This document shows, piece after piece, positions 16,921 to 25,766 of a DNA stretch of 64,000 bases. A program made the position numbers and the translations under genes. Numbering within the stretch: position 1 is the stretch's first letter; each line of letters opens with the position of its first letter. The stretch is taken from contig CATXCB010000001.1 in the NCBI GenBank assembly GCA_958366705.1, positions 62,001-126,000 on the forward strand, read 5' to 3'. A model generated the notes under the pieces. The model saw only the letters and a list, made by a program, of their open reading frames with translations, had not been told where the DNA came from and ran no database searches. The DNA is from an uncultured bacterium. GTDB lineage: Bacteria > Cyanobacteriota > Vampirovibrionia > Gastranaerophilales > Gastranaerophilaceae.

Positions 16921-17247
16921 ATGATAATTTCAGAATTTGCAAAATACTTACAAGAACATAATGATGAACTTTTAACCCGTAAAACTACGGCGTTGAAGCT
17001 TTTACATGAATGGCTCAAGGGAGTCATTAATAAAAATCCTAAGAATAATATTGATAAAATTGTTCATAAAGAAATTTTGTATTGCGAGAATTCTAATGGA
17101 GATTATGTTATTATAGGAAAGTCAGATAGTGGCAGGGTGCTTGTTTCTGCACTAATAAAATTTGCAAAGAGTTACGAAAATTATAGCCATGCAAAATGGC
17201 TTCATCTGACAGAAAAATCATATCAGGAGAAAAATTATGACGAATAA
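16921..17247 (+). CDS. Hypothetical protein, 108 aa
   Basis: A small soluble protein of unknown family (MIISEFAKYLQEHNDELLTRK...). It starts 18 bases after comF and its last 11 bases overlap the acetyltransferase start, so the three are translationally coupled. It is mixed helical and strand, with no cysteine pairs or membrane segment apart from a single CENSNGDYV patch. Confidence 0.7.
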   Translation: MIISEFAKYLQEHNDELLTRKTTALKLLHEWLKGVINKNPKNNIDKIVHKEILYCENSNGDYVIIGKSDSGRVLVSALIKFAKSYENYSHAKWLHLTEKSYQEKNYDE

Positions 17248-17920
17248 TGAAAATGAAGAATATATAACTATAGAGCCTTATCGTCCTGAGCCAGGTGGTA
17301 ATCAAATAAATTATTACAAAGATGGATTTTTGTGTGTAAATGTTGAAATGAAAGGCTTGAATATTAAGTTTAACGGTGATGACAATGTTGTTAATATTGA
17401 ACTCCCTGCGAATTTTTCAAATTGTGCAATTGTCATGGATGGGAATAATAACACTTTTAATCTGAAAAGTACTAAGCATAGAACAATTCGTAATACAACA
17501 TTCGGACTCGAAGGAGGTTCAACAATCAATGTTGGTTCTGGACTTTCTGTTTATCGTGATACAAATATTGTTGCGAAAAATGGTAAAACAATTACCATAG
17601 GTGATGAATGTATGTTTGCCCGCGAAATTATGATACGTAATAATGACGGGCATGTAATTTTAGATAAAAAGACAGGAGAGCTTATAAATCCTCCTGAAGA
17701 TATTATAATCGGGAACCATGTATGGATTGGAATGCGTGTTATGATATTTAAAGGGGCAGTTATTCCTGATGGGTCTGTTGTTGGTGCCGGGTCTTTGGTG
17801 AATAAAAAGTTTGAGGAAGAAAATATTCTTATTGCAGGCTCTCCGGCTAAGAAAATTCGTTCTGATATAGAATGGCGCCGTGAAGATTTTGCAAAGTATA
17901 TGGATAATAATACTAAATAA
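17237..17920 (+). CDS. Hexapeptide-repeat acetyltransferase
   Basis: A 227-residue left-handed beta-helix acyltransferase of the CatB/XAT/NodL kind. The C-terminal half shows the coil pattern IIIGNHVWIGMRVMIFKGAVIPDGSVVGAGS and ends with the IAGSPAKKIR motif typical of sugar O-acetyltransferases. The N-terminal half contains Asn-rich strands that look like an extra helical coil. It probably acetylates a surface sugar; the substrate is unknown. It overlaps the previous gene by 11 bases, with a CAGGAG ribosome-binding site. Confidence 0.85.
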   Translation: MTNNENEEYITIEPYRPEPGGNQINYYKDGFLCVNVEMKGLNIKFNGDDNVVNIELPANFSNCAIVMDGNNNTFNLKSTKHRTIRNTTFGLEGGSTINVGSGLSVYRDTNIVAKNGKTITIGDECMFAREIMIRNNDGHVILDKKTGELINPPEDIIIGNHVWIGMRVMIFKGAVIPDGSVVGAGSLVNKKFEEENILIAGSPAKKIRSDIEWRREDFAKYMDNNTK

Positions 17921-17941
17921 TTTTTGGTTGTGAGGTATATT

Positions 17942-18379
17942 ATGTATAGAAATACTTTAACTTATCGATTTGCCTTGCTTGCCGGGATTTTTACAGCATC
18001 AGTAGCTATAATTTCATTTTTAGAAATATTTTCAAGCAGTCAAAATTGGGCCTATGGAGTTTTACTGCCGATGGAGCTTCTTATTTTACCTGCTTCCGGA
18101 ATGTGTGGGTTGGTTCTTTTTGTTTTGGATATTATTTACAAAAAGCAGTTCAAGCCTTTTAAGTTTAATAATAAATTTTTAATCGTGTTAGAGTGGCTTT
18201 TGATAGCAGGATATGTATTTGTTACCGGATATATGATTTTGGGTATTATGCAGTCTTATTTAAATAATCCCAAAGAAGCTCTTTCTATTTTGGGAATTTA
18301 TTTTGCAGCCGGTGCAGTTTTTGCTCTTGTTGTAAGATTTATTGCGCTTAAAGTTTCTGAGCGAAAACAGGATATCTAA
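17942..18379 (+). CDS. Four-helix membrane protein, unknown
   Basis: A 145-residue integral membrane protein with four predicted hydrophobic helices (near residues 8-30, 40-62, 78-100 and 112-132). I recognise no family. The ATG at 17942 is preceded by GAGG six bases upstream; a TTG at 17924 is in frame but has no site. It follows the acetyltransferase gene and precedes the gyrA promoter. Confidence 0.7.
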   Translation: MYRNTLTYRFALLAGIFTASVAIISFLEIFSSSQNWAYGVLLPMELLILPASGMCGLVLFVLDIIYKKQFKPFKFNNKFLIVLEWLLIAGYVFVTGYMILGIMQSYLNNPKEALSILGIYFAAGAVFALVVRFIALKVSERKQDI

Positions 18380-18430
18380 ATTTTACTCTATGTAAAGATT
18401 ATTTTAAAACTACTCTAAAGAGTTTATTTA

Positions 18431-18439
18431 TGCTATACT
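18431..18439 (+). promoter_or_regulatory. Extended -10 promoter of gyrA
   Basis: TGCTATACT (18431-18439) is an extended -10 element 33 bases before the gyrA start. No good -35 box is present. A small palindrome ACTCTAAAGAGT lies just upstream (18412-18423). Confidence 0.5.
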
Positions 18440-18471
18440 TACAATAAGATTATAGACTGGAGGGAAGAGTA

Positions 18472-21018
18472 TTGACTCAGCAAAATATTTTTGATCACGG
18501 GAAAATCGTTCCTGTTAATATAAGAGAAGAGATGAAGCGTTCGTACATTGATTATGCGATGAGTGTAATTGTTGGACGTGCGTTGCCGGATGTCCGTGAT
18601 GGTTTGAAGCCTGTACACAGACGTATTTTATATGCAATGAATGAACTTGGGATGTATCCGGATAAGCCGTTTAAGAAATGTGCACGTATTGTTGGTGAAG
18701 TTCTTGGTAAATACCACCCTCACGGTGATAGTTCTGTTTATGAAGCTTTAGTTCGTATGGCGCAAGATTTTTCTACAAGATACTTGATGGTTGACGGGCA
18801 TGGAAACTTCGGTTCTGTTGATGGTGACGGGGCTGCTGCAATGCGTTATACAGAAGCCCGTATGCACAAAATTACTCAGTCTATGCTTGCTGATATTGAT
18901 TGTGAAACTGTTGAGTTTGAACCTAACTTTGACGGTTCGTTGCAAGAACCATCAGTACTTCCTGTTAGGCTTCCTATGCTGTTGTTGAACGGGGTTTCAG
19001 GTATTGCTGTTGGTATGGCAACTAATATTCCGCCTCATAATCTTTGCGAAATTGTTGATGGTACAATTGCATTGATTGATAATCCAAAAATCACTATTCC
19101 TGAACTTATGGAATATATTAAAGGACCTGATTTCCCAACAGCTGCTACAATTATTGGTTTAAATGATATTAAGCAGGCTTATGAAACTGGTAGAGGTTCT
19201 ATTAAGATGTCAGCAGTTTCAGGGTTTGAAGAAATTGCAGGGGGCGGCGGAAGACAGGCTAGAACTGCAATTGTAGTTACTGAAATTCCTTATCAGGTTA
19301 ACAAAGCAATGCTGATTGAAAAAATCGCAGACCTTGTTAAAGATCAGAGAATTACAGGTATTTCAGATATTCGTGACGAATCAGACCGTGAAGGTATGAG
19401 AATCGTTATTGAATTGAAACGTGATGCTAAGCCGGATGTTGTAAGAAATAACTTATATAAATATACTCAATTAGCAACTACATTTGGCGTTAACATGGTT
19501 GCATTGTGCGGTAAACAACCTCGATTAATGAATCTTTATGAAGTTCTAAATGAATTTGTTGAGCACAGAATTGAAATCGTAACAAGAAGAACTATTTTCT
19601 TCTTGAAAAAAGCTAAAGTCAGAGCTCATATCTTAGCTGGTTTAATCATTGCATTGGGTTCTATTGATGAAGTTATTGAACTTATCAAAAAATCTAAAAC
19701 AACTGATGATGCGCGCGAAGGCTTGATGAGCAGATTTGGTTTAGACGTTGACCAGTCTAATGCAATCCTTGAAATGCAATTGAGACGTTTGACAGGATTG
19801 GAACAAGACAAAGTTAAAGCTGAATATGATGAGTTGTTGAAGAAAATTGCCGAATACGAATCAATTTTGGCAAGCCGTCAAAAAATTCTTGATATTATTA
19901 AAGCTGAACTTCTTGAAGATAAAGAAAAATATGGCGATGACAGAAAGACTCAAATCTTACCTGAACAGGGCGAAGTTACAATTGAAGATTTGACTCCAAA
20001 TACACCGATGGCTGTATTTATTACTCATCAGGGCTATTTAAAGAGAATTTCTCTAGACACATTTGAACGTCAAAACCGTGCAACTCGTGGTAAATCAGGT
20101 ATGAAAACTAAAGAAGATGATGATATTCAACATTTCTTTACCGCAATGATGCATGATAAAGTGTTGTTCTTCTCATCAAAAGGTACAGTATACAGTTTGA
20201 ATGTTTATGACTTCCCTGAGGGTGGTCGTCAGGCAAAAGGCTTGCCTATTATAAATGTTCTTCCTATTGATCAGGATGAGACAATTACGGCGGTTGTACC
20301 GGTAAGTTCATTCTCTAAAGATTTGAATTTAATCATGTTGACTAAAAAAGGTAATATCAAACGTATTGAACTTGATAATTTCTCAAATATCAGACGTAAC
20401 GGTATTATTGCAATTGGTCTGGATGAGGGCGACAGCCTATGCTGGGTTAAACTTGCAACTGCAAAAGATGAAATTATTATCGGTACATCTTGCGGTATGG
20501 CAATCAGATTCCCTATTCAAGATTTGAGGCCGTTAGGCAGAAGTGCAAGAGGGGTAATTTCAATGAAATTACGCTCTGGTGATGAGATTGTAGGATGTGA
20601 TATTGTTCCGCAGGATTACGATGCAGACTTACTTGTCGTAACTTCAGACGGTTTTGGAAAACGTACAAAATTATCAGAATTTAGGACTCAAAACAGAGGT
20701 GGTATCGGATTGATTGCAACTAAGTTTAAATCTTCATCTTCAAGACTTGTGGCATTAACTATTGTAAAAGAATCTGACGATATTATGCTGGTGACATCAA
20801 ATGGTGTAGTAACAAGACTTAATGCAGGTTCAATTTCACAGCAGGGACGTCCTGCAACGGGTGTAAGAGCTCAGAATCTGAATGACAATGATATGGTATG
20901 TTCAGTAAATAAAATCTTAAACCCTGATGATGATGATGTGACAATAAAAGTTGCAAAACCTGAGGCTGAGCAACAGGTTGATAATGTTCAGCAGACAAGT
21001 TTGTTGGAAGATAAATAG
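18472..21018 (+). CDS. gyrA: DNA gyrase subunit A
   Basis: The breakage-reunion subunit of gyrase, 848 residues. The N-terminal DNA-binding part shows GRALPDVRDGLKPVHRR, KYHPHGDSSVYEALVRMAQDFS (the region where quinolone-resistance changes occur; Ser and Glu-type positions look wild type) and the catalytic Tyr in AAMRYTEARM. The C-terminal beta-pinwheel contains several blades including FRTQNRGGIG. The GyrA box is QNRATRG instead of QRRGGKG, resembling what I recall of cyanobacterial GyrA. The start is TTG after GGAGGGA. gyrB is not in the window. Confidence 0.96.
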   Translation: MTQQNIFDHGKIVPVNIREEMKRSYIDYAMSVIVGRALPDVRDGLKPVHRRILYAMNELGMYPDKPFKKCARIVGEVLGKYHPHGDSSVYEALVRMAQDFSTRYLMVDGHGNFGSVDGDGAAAMRYTEARMHKITQSMLADIDCETVEFEPNFDGSLQEPSVLPVRLPMLLLNGVSGIAVGMATNIPPHNLCEIVDGTIALIDNPKITIPELMEYIKGPDFPTAATIIGLNDIKQAYETGRGSIKMSAVSGFEEIAGGGGRQARTAIVVTEIPYQVNKAMLIEKIADLVKDQRITGISDIRDESDREGMRIVIELKRDAKPDVVRNNLYKYTQLATTFGVNMVALCGKQPRLMNLYEVLNEFVEHRIEIVTRRTIFFLKKAKVRAHILAGLIIALGSIDEVIELIKKSKTTDDAREGLMSRFGLDVDQSNAILEMQLRRLTGLEQDKVKAEYDELLKKIAEYESILASRQKILDIIKAELLEDKEKYGDDRKTQILPEQGEVTIEDLTPNTPMAVFITHQGYLKRISLDTFERQNRATRGKSGMKTKEDDDIQHFFTAMMHDKVLFFSSKGTVYSLNVYDFPEGGRQAKGLPIINVLPIDQDETITAVVPVSSFSKDLNLIMLTKKGNIKRIELDNFSNIRRNGIIAIGLDEGDSLCWVKLATAKDEIIIGTSCGMAIRFPIQDLRPLGRSARGVISMKLRSGDEIVGCDIVPQDYDADLLVVTSDGFGKRTKLSEFRTQNRGGIGLIATKFKSSSSRLVALTIVKESDDIMLVTSNGVVTRLNAGSISQQGRPATGVRAQNLNDNDMVCSVNKILNPDDDDVTIKVAKPEAEQQVDNVQQTSLLEDK

Positions 21019-21026
21019 ATGTAAAT

Positions 21027-21083
21027 ACACAAAAGAAGAAGGTGGCTTTAACTCAAGTCACCTTCTTCTTTTGTGTATTTTTT
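21027..21083 (+). terminator. Terminator of gyrA
   Basis: A 22-base-pair hairpin (21027-21048 with 21055-21076, one G-T pair) with a six-base loop is followed by ATTTTTTT. The hairpin lies over the 3' end of the opposing small AbrB-like gene (21048-21215). Confidence 0.9.
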
Positions 21084-21215
21084 TATTTTAAGGGTATTGT
21101 TTTCTATTTCCATTTCTATAGAATCTGTTTCGGGGTCAATTTTTAGGAGCTCAATAATTACTTTGGGAATAAAAAGGGAATACCCGTTGCCTGTTCGAAA
21201 TAATTTGCGTATCAT
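21048..21215 (-). CDS. SpoVT/AbrB-like DNA-binding protein, 55 aa
   Basis: A 55-residue protein on the minus strand reading MIRKLFRTGNGYSLFIPK, then KIDPETDSIEMEIENNTLKI. The order (basic strand, G-N-G/S-x-x-L-x-I-P-K, hydrophobic helix, D-x-hydrophobic strand) is that of the swapped-hairpin AbrB/MazE fold. Such proteins are transition-state regulators or antitoxins; no toxin gene is adjacent. It has a TAGGA site before the ATG, faces away from the prepilin at 21321, and its 3' end forms part of the gyrA terminator. A palindrome-bearing intergenic region (21279-21305) may be its operator. Confidence 0.75.
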   Translation of the reverse strand: MIRKLFRTGNGYSLFIPKVIIELLKIDPETDSIEMEIENNTLKIKKYTKEEGDLS

Positions 21216-21278
21216 AAATGTCCTATCTGTTACAATGTATATAACATGTACTTTACAAAAGATAAGAAATGATTTATA

Positions 21279-21305
21279 TTATAACATGTTAATAACAGGT
21301 TATAA
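21279..21305. promoter_or_regulatory. Inverted repeat between AbrB-like gene and prepilin
   Basis: TTATAAC (21279-21285) and GTTATAA (21299-21305) form a perfect 7-bp inverted repeat with centres about two helical turns apart. The right arm overlaps a TATAAT (21301-21306) that could be the -10 box of the prepilin. The palindrome TAACATGTTA (21282-21291) lies inside. It is a candidate operator. Confidence 0.45.
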
Positions 21306-21320
21306 TATAAAGGGTTTATA

Positions 21321-22028
21321 ATGGATAAATTGTCTTTTTGTAAAAAAGGTTTTACTCTTGCAGAAGTTTTAATTACTATTGGTATAATTGGTGTTGTTGC
21401 TGCGATGACAATACCTAATTTAATGACAAAGATTCAAAAGTCCCGACTGGAAACTCAATTAAAGGTAACTTATTCTGTTATTCAGCAAGCAATGAAAAGT
21501 GCAGAGGGTGATGGCGCAGATTTTCAAACTGCATTTGTAGATAATTTTACTGCGAATAAAAAGTGGTTTGATGAATATATTTTACCTAATTTGAAATTTG
21601 AAAATGTTTGTTATAATCAACCCGGTTGTTGGCATAAACCTGGAGAGGTGAAAAATTTACTTGGTCAAAGACCTCCTTATGAAACGGTGAATGGTATTGG
21701 TTTGAATATTATCACGTTTACTACTGCAAAAGGTGCCTGGTTTGATATGGATGGTTTTCATAAGAATGATTGTGACAGTATGTTTGGTATCACAACTCCG
21801 ACTGGGTGTTTAGTTATATATTTTGATGTTAACGGGAGTGTAAAACCAAATAGAATTGGAAAAGATATTTATATTCTGGTTCAATCAGAAAAGGGACTAA
21901 TTCCTGCAGGTAGTGAAAAATCAAAAGAGCAAATTGAGAAAAATTGTAATACAGGGAATGGTTATTGGTGTTTGGCAAAAGTAAAAAATGACAGTTGGTC
22001 AATAAGTGAAAAAGTTTTAAAAAGATAA
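21321..22028 (+). CDS. Prepilin-like protein with N-terminal methylation motif (canonical leader)
   Basis: A 235-residue type IV pilin-like protein. The short leader MDKLSFCKKG ends in Gly, followed by FTLAEVLITIGIIGVVAAMTIP with Glu at +5: a textbook prepilin peptidase site. The C-terminal domain has several Cys and the FDVNG..KPN.IGKD signature shared with the three other prepilins here. It is the only one of the four without the poly-G leader element and with an ordinary ATG start. It is divergent from the AbrB-like gene, which may regulate it. Confidence 0.88.
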   Translation: MDKLSFCKKGFTLAEVLITIGIIGVVAAMTIPNLMTKIQKSRLETQLKVTYSVIQQAMKSAEGDGADFQTAFVDNFTANKKWFDEYILPNLKFENVCYNQPGCWHKPGEVKNLLGQRPPYETVNGIGLNIITFTTAKGAWFDMDGFHKNDCDSMFGITTPTGCLVIYFDVNGSVKPNRIGKDIYILVQSEKGLIPAGSEKSKEQIEKNCNTGNGYWCLAKVKNDSWSISEKVLKR

Positions 22029-22066
22029 TTTAAATGTTAGTTGAGGCGCGTAGATAAAAAATGTAC

Positions 22067-22095
22067 TTGATTTATTGCTATATATGTAGTATAAT
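22067..22095 (+). promoter_or_regulatory. Strong promoter with no clear gene
   Basis: TTGATT (22067-22072), a 17-base spacer and TATAAT (22090-22095) make a near-consensus promoter. No convincing open frame follows on the plus strand (only a 27-codon frame from ATG 22179 with a poor ribosome-binding site). It could drive a small RNA ending near 22230, antisense to the tail of the next gene. Confidence 0.5.
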
Positions 22096-22227
22096 GATTT
22101 CTGTTGATTAGCCGTTGTGTCCAGTGTCCTTAGTAGGAAAGAGAGGTTTTAGAAATAATAGTATAGCAAAGAAGTTTGTATGTGTATTTGTCGAAATAAA
22201 ATAGCAAAACTAATATTAAATATATGG

Positions 22228-22659
22228 CTAAAATACCCAGTAATTATAAAAAGATGTGACTGAGGTTATAATATTTGTAACAATAGAATATAGCAAAACG
22301 TATATACATGTTAGTACTGATAAAAATGGAAGCCAAAATCCTATCAAAAATAATATTATATGAGTAATTTTTATAATTTTTGGAATTGTGAATTTTAGTG
22401 TTATGTTATGAAAAAATTTTTTTCTTATATAAATTTCTAGAATAGTTAATATTGTCAGTAAAATGGAAAATATAGGAAGAGAAAATAAAAGTATAATACT
22501 TCCAGTTGCATCATAAAGTTCTTCTGGTAATTGATGTTCTTTTTGTACTTCTAAATGATATGAAATCATAAACCAGTATCCGAATATTGCCATAATATTT
22601 GGTATTATGTAATTTTTTATTTTGATAAAACTTTTTATAAATTTTAAAATTTTATTCAA
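22228..22659 (-). CDS. Hypothetical membrane protein, 143 aa
   Basis: A hydrophobic protein with about three or four membrane helices (near residues 15-32, 50-72, 95-117 and 118-135) and basic termini. I recognise no family. The start is TTG with no clear ribosome-binding site, and the region is very AT-rich, so the gene call is less certain than most. Confidence 0.5.
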   Translation of the reverse strand: MNKILKFIKSFIKIKNYIIPNIMAIFGYWFMISYHLEVQKEHQLPEELYDATGSIILLFSLPIFSILLTILTILEIYIRKKFFHNITLKFTIPKIIKITHIILFLIGFWLPFLSVLTCIYVLLYSIVTNIITSVTSFYNYWVF

Positions 22660-22877
22660 ATAAAAATTACGTAAAGTGTATGAAATGGCAACAAATAAAC
22701 AAAAGCAAAAAGATTATAATGATGAAATGGCAAGAAAAACTTTGAAATATCAAAAGAGAATGGGGTTTGAGGTTAATCAAAAAATAGGTAATTTCAGGTA
22801 AATTTGTTTTATTAATAAGTTTACCTGAAATATCATTTATGCTAATATATTTAAGCATAGTTTATAAGGAGAGAAAA

Positions 22878-23117
22878 ATGGCTGATTCAAAAATTTTAGC
22901 AACAATCGAAAGATCTGATACTGAACAATTACAAATTTCTGTTAGTGAATATAAAGGCAGAAGTTACTTGAATATGCGAATATTTTATACAACTGATGAT
23001 GGTGCAACCTGGTTACCGACTAAAAAAGGTGTTACTTTCACTCCTGATCAATTAGATTTGTTAACAGAAGCTATTGAAGAAGCTAAACAAGAATTTATGG
23101 CTGGTGAAGAAGCTTAA
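22878..23117 (+). CDS. PC4/YdbC-type ssDNA-binding protein
   Basis: A 79-residue protein of the transcriptional coactivator p15/PC4 fold. It begins MADSKILATIERSDTEQ and carries the family core KGRSYLNMRIFYTTDDGATWLPTKKGVTF followed by a C-terminal helix. Bacterial members bind single-stranded DNA. The frame is open 13 codons upstream, but the ATG at 22878 has the GGAGAG site. It is followed by a strong terminator and stands ahead of priA. Confidence 0.85.
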   Translation: MADSKILATIERSDTEQLQISVSEYKGRSYLNMRIFYTTDDGATWLPTKKGVTFTPDQLDLLTEAIEEAKQEFMAGEEA

Positions 23118-23140
23118 GTTATAAATTTGAATTTTATATT

Positions 23141-23195
23141 AAAAAGAGATTTTTCGCAGGTGGCAGTTAAACCGATACTCGAAGAATCTCTTTTT
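23141..23195 (+). terminator. Terminator of the PC4-like gene
   Basis: A 16-base-pair stem with one G-T pair (23141-23156 with 23180-23195) and a 23-base loop; the 3' arm ends in TTTTT. The 3' arm contains GAAGAATCT, a piece also found in dispersed repeat R3. Confidence 0.75.
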
Positions 23196-23218
23196 ATATG
23201 CAATAACTTTTTAAATTA

Positions 23219-25543
23219 ATGGTAAAATATAAGTGCATGGAAGACTATACTCAAAATACATTATTTGATGTTCCAGCTCGTAAGCTCACTCTAAAAAAGC
23301 ACGAGCCGTCTTCTGATGAAAATTCTTCTCAACAAGCTTATCGTTATGCTGTTTGTCTTGTTAATTTAAAAGCTTTAGGGGTTAAAACTTTTAGTTATAT
23401 AATTCCGCCTGAAATGCAGGATAAAATAAAAATAGGTCAGGCACTTCTGGTTCCTTTTGGACGTCAAGGGCTGATAAATGCGTTTTGTGTCGGGTTTTCG
23501 GATTATTTACCGCCTGAAATTAGAGCAAAAAGGGTTGGCAAGATTCTGGATGAAACGCCGTTGTTTTCTGTTGAATATTTAAAACTTCTTGAGTGGGTTG
23601 CAAATTATTATTGTACGGATTTGATTACGGTTTTGAATACTGCAATTCCGTTAAAACTTATTGAAAAGTCTCTAAAAACAGAGCAAATTATTGAATTTGT
23701 GAAAACAGACGGTGCAACCAAAAGACAATTGCAGATTCTGGAATTGCTTCACGAAAAAGGTAAAATGCCTTTGATTGAGTTTGAAAAACTTGTAAAAACA
23801 ACCCGTGCTACGGTCAAAAAGCTGGAAACTCTTGGCTGTGTGAAGTTAACAGAAGAACAGGTTTATAGAAATCCTTTAGATATTTTAAAAATTGATAAAA
23901 AAGAAGATTTATATGAATTGTCAGAAACCCAGCAAAAAGTTTATGAGGGAATTTCATTGCAAATTAAGAATGAGAAATCTCCTCAAATTTTATTACATGG
24001 AGTTACTGCAAGTGGTAAGACAGAAGTTTATTTCAAACTTATAGACGATACTATAAAATCAGGGAAAAATGTTCTATTTTTAGCTCCTGAAATAGCTTTG
24101 GCATCTCAATTAACTAAAAGGTTAGCCAAAAAATTTGGAACAAGAGATGTTGCAATCTGGCATAGTAGTATTTCTGAGGGTGAAAGATATGATGTTTGGC
24201 AAAAGCTTTATAAGAATGAAATAAAAATTTTGGCTGGTGCACGTTCTGCCGTTTTTGCTCCACTAAAGGATATAGGGCTTATTATTATTGATGAGGAGCA
24301 TGAGGGAGCTTATAAACAGACTTCTCCGGCTCCAAGATATGACGCGAGACTTGTTGCCAGAAAATTGGCTGAATTTAATAATTGTCCATTGATATTAGGT
24401 TCTGCAACTCCGGATATTTCAAGTTATTATAGGGCTGTTAATTCTAATCACTTATTTGAAATGTTAAAACGATATAATAATGCAAAAGTTGCTCCTGTTA
24501 CGGTTATCAACATGCAGGAATATGGCAGGGCAGCATATAAAAGTTTGATTTCAAAACCTTTGCAAACCGCGATAAAAGAAACTTTAGATAATAAGCAACA
24601 AGTTATTTTACTTATAAATCGCCGAGGATTTTCTACATATACTCAGTGTCAGGGGTGTGGTCATGTTATTGAGTGTCCGAATTGTGCAATCCCAATGATT
24701 TGGCATGCAAAAGATAATATGCTAAAGTGTCATTATTGTAATCATGTTGAATATTTTCCTGATGTTTGTCCAAATTGTGGATTTGACGGTTTAAAAAATT
24801 CAGGCACAGGAACTCAAAAAATTGAGCAATATATAAAAGATTTGTATCCGGATTACAATATAGAAAGAATTGATAGCGATGTTTTGGTTAGAAAAGGTGA
24901 ACATATAAGACTTTTAGAAAAATTCCAAAACGGGGATATTGATATATTAGTCGGGACTCAAATGATAGCAAAAGGTTTGGATAATCCTAATGTTACTTTG
25001 GTTGGTGTGATTTCAGCAGATGCAAGCTTTAATTTACCTGATTTTCGAGCTTCAGAAAGAGGCTTCCAATTATTAACTCAGGTTGCAGGTAGAGCAGGAC
25101 GTGGAGAGTTTAAAGGTCGAGTATTTTTCCAAACATATAACCCGGATTACTATGCTTTAGAAAGTGCTAAGTCTCAAAATTATTTTGATTTTTATAAGCA
25201 GGAAATAGCATCACGTGAAGATTTTGATTATCCGCCATTTAGTCAAATTATTCGTTTAATATTAAGTTCAACAAATAATTTTAGAGCCGAAAAAGCCGCT
25301 CAAGAAATTGCTTTAAGGCTTTGTACAATGATAGAAAAATTTGGTTTCGGAGAAAGGCTGGAAGTATTAGGGCCAACTCCTTGTGTTATTGAGCGAATAA
25401 ACGGATATTATCGTTTCCAAATTATTATTAAAAATAAATTGGAGGATAAAGGTCATCAATTTGTATCAAGCTTTTTGAATAAAATAACTGCACCAAAAGA
25501 TATAAAAATGACTATAGATGTTGACCCGTTAGATATATTATAA
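23219..25543 (+). CDS. priA: Primosomal protein N' (replication restart helicase)
   Basis: A 774-residue superfamily 2 helicase that reloads the replisome at stalled forks and recombination intermediates. The N-terminal DNA-binding domain is followed by Walker A (HGVTASGKTEVYF), the DEEH box (IIIDEEHEGAYKQ) and GSATPDISSYY, then two zinc-binding clusters (CQGCGHVIECPNC and CHYCN...CPNC) and the helicase C domain with VAGRAGRG. Neither ATG 23219 nor ATG 23237 has a ribosome-binding site, so the exact start is open. The promoter of leader element 2 begins two bases after its stop. Confidence 0.95.
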   Translation: MVKYKCMEDYTQNTLFDVPARKLTLKKHEPSSDENSSQQAYRYAVCLVNLKALGVKTFSYIIPPEMQDKIKIGQALLVPFGRQGLINAFCVGFSDYLPPEIRAKRVGKILDETPLFSVEYLKLLEWVANYYCTDLITVLNTAIPLKLIEKSLKTEQIIEFVKTDGATKRQLQILELLHEKGKMPLIEFEKLVKTTRATVKKLETLGCVKLTEEQVYRNPLDILKIDKKEDLYELSETQQKVYEGISLQIKNEKSPQILLHGVTASGKTEVYFKLIDDTIKSGKNVLFLAPEIALASQLTKRLAKKFGTRDVAIWHSSISEGERYDVWQKLYKNEIKILAGARSAVFAPLKDIGLIIIDEEHEGAYKQTSPAPRYDARLVARKLAEFNNCPLILGSATPDISSYYRAVNSNHLFEMLKRYNNAKVAPVTVINMQEYGRAAYKSLISKPLQTAIKETLDNKQQVILLINRRGFSTYTQCQGCGHVIECPNCAIPMIWHAKDNMLKCHYCNHVEYFPDVCPNCGFDGLKNSGTGTQKIEQYIKDLYPDYNIERIDSDVLVRKGEHIRLLEKFQNGDIDILVGTQMIAKGLDNPNVTLVGVISADASFNLPDFRASERGFQLLTQVAGRAGRGEFKGRVFFQTYNPDYYALESAKSQNYFDFYKQEIASREDFDYPPFSQIIRLILSSTNNFRAEKAAQEIALRLCTMIEKFGFGERLEVLGPTPCVIERINGYYRFQIIIKNKLEDKGHQFVSSFLNKITAPKDIKMTIDVDPLDIL

Positions 25544-25544
25544 C

Positions 25545-25573
25545 TTGCAAATTTGTAAAAAATAAATTATACT
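25545..25573 (+). promoter_or_regulatory. Sigma-70-type promoter of leader element 2
   Basis: TTGCAA and TATACT with a 17-base spacer, starting immediately after the priA stop. The spacing is identical to copy 1 although the spacer sequence differs. Confidence 0.7.
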
Positions 25574-25610
25574 AAAACTGTTGTAGAATAAATAAAAAGG
25601 AGTAATAAAA

Positions 25611-25661
25611 ATGGTAAAATACAGTAATAGTAAGAAAATCGGGGGGGGGGTAACCTTTTAA
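25611..25661 (+). CDS. Poly-G leader peptide of prepilin 2 (out of frame as assembled)
   Basis: The frame MVKYSNSKKIGGGVTF starts at ATG 25611 with AAGGAG upstream and stops at 25659-25661. The ten-G run sets the frame. The -1 frame is open from the run through 25826 to the prepilin stop at 26755, so 11 or 8 G (or a -1 slip) would fuse this start to the prepilin. Confidence 0.5.
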   Translation: MVKYSNSKKIGGGVTF

Positions 25662-25766
25662 AGTCTTACTCCGACAACGTTCTAAGGTTTTTTAAATTAT
25701 TTGTTTTAAATTGCAATCCTACCGGCACCTCCGGTTATTTAAAATTTTTACCCTCCCATCCAGAAC

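Larger units (their letters stand above)
25545..25714 (+). repeat. Leader element copy 2 (promoter + start + poly-G)
   Basis: Second copy of the element. The promoter is TTGCAA (25545-25550), 17 bases, TATACT (25568-25573). It then has AAGGAG, ATG 25611, ten G (25641-25650) and the conserved tail to TTTTAAATTG. From TGTAAAAAATAAAT to the ATG it is nearly identical to copy 3. GGAGTAA near 25599 and TTACTCC near 25666 are complementary. Confidence 0.8.

Noticed and set aside
21073..21321. Plus-strand 82-codon frame after gyrA
   Set aside because: It is the antisense shadow of the AbrB-like gene at 21048-21215 and begins inside the gyrA terminator.
22667..22858. Minus-strand 63-codon frame, and a plus-strand 38-codon frame from ATG 22685 in the same gap
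   Set aside because: Both are very AT-rich and lack ribosome-binding sites; the minus frame looks like a hydrophobic chance frame. The gap 22660-22877 is left without a gene.
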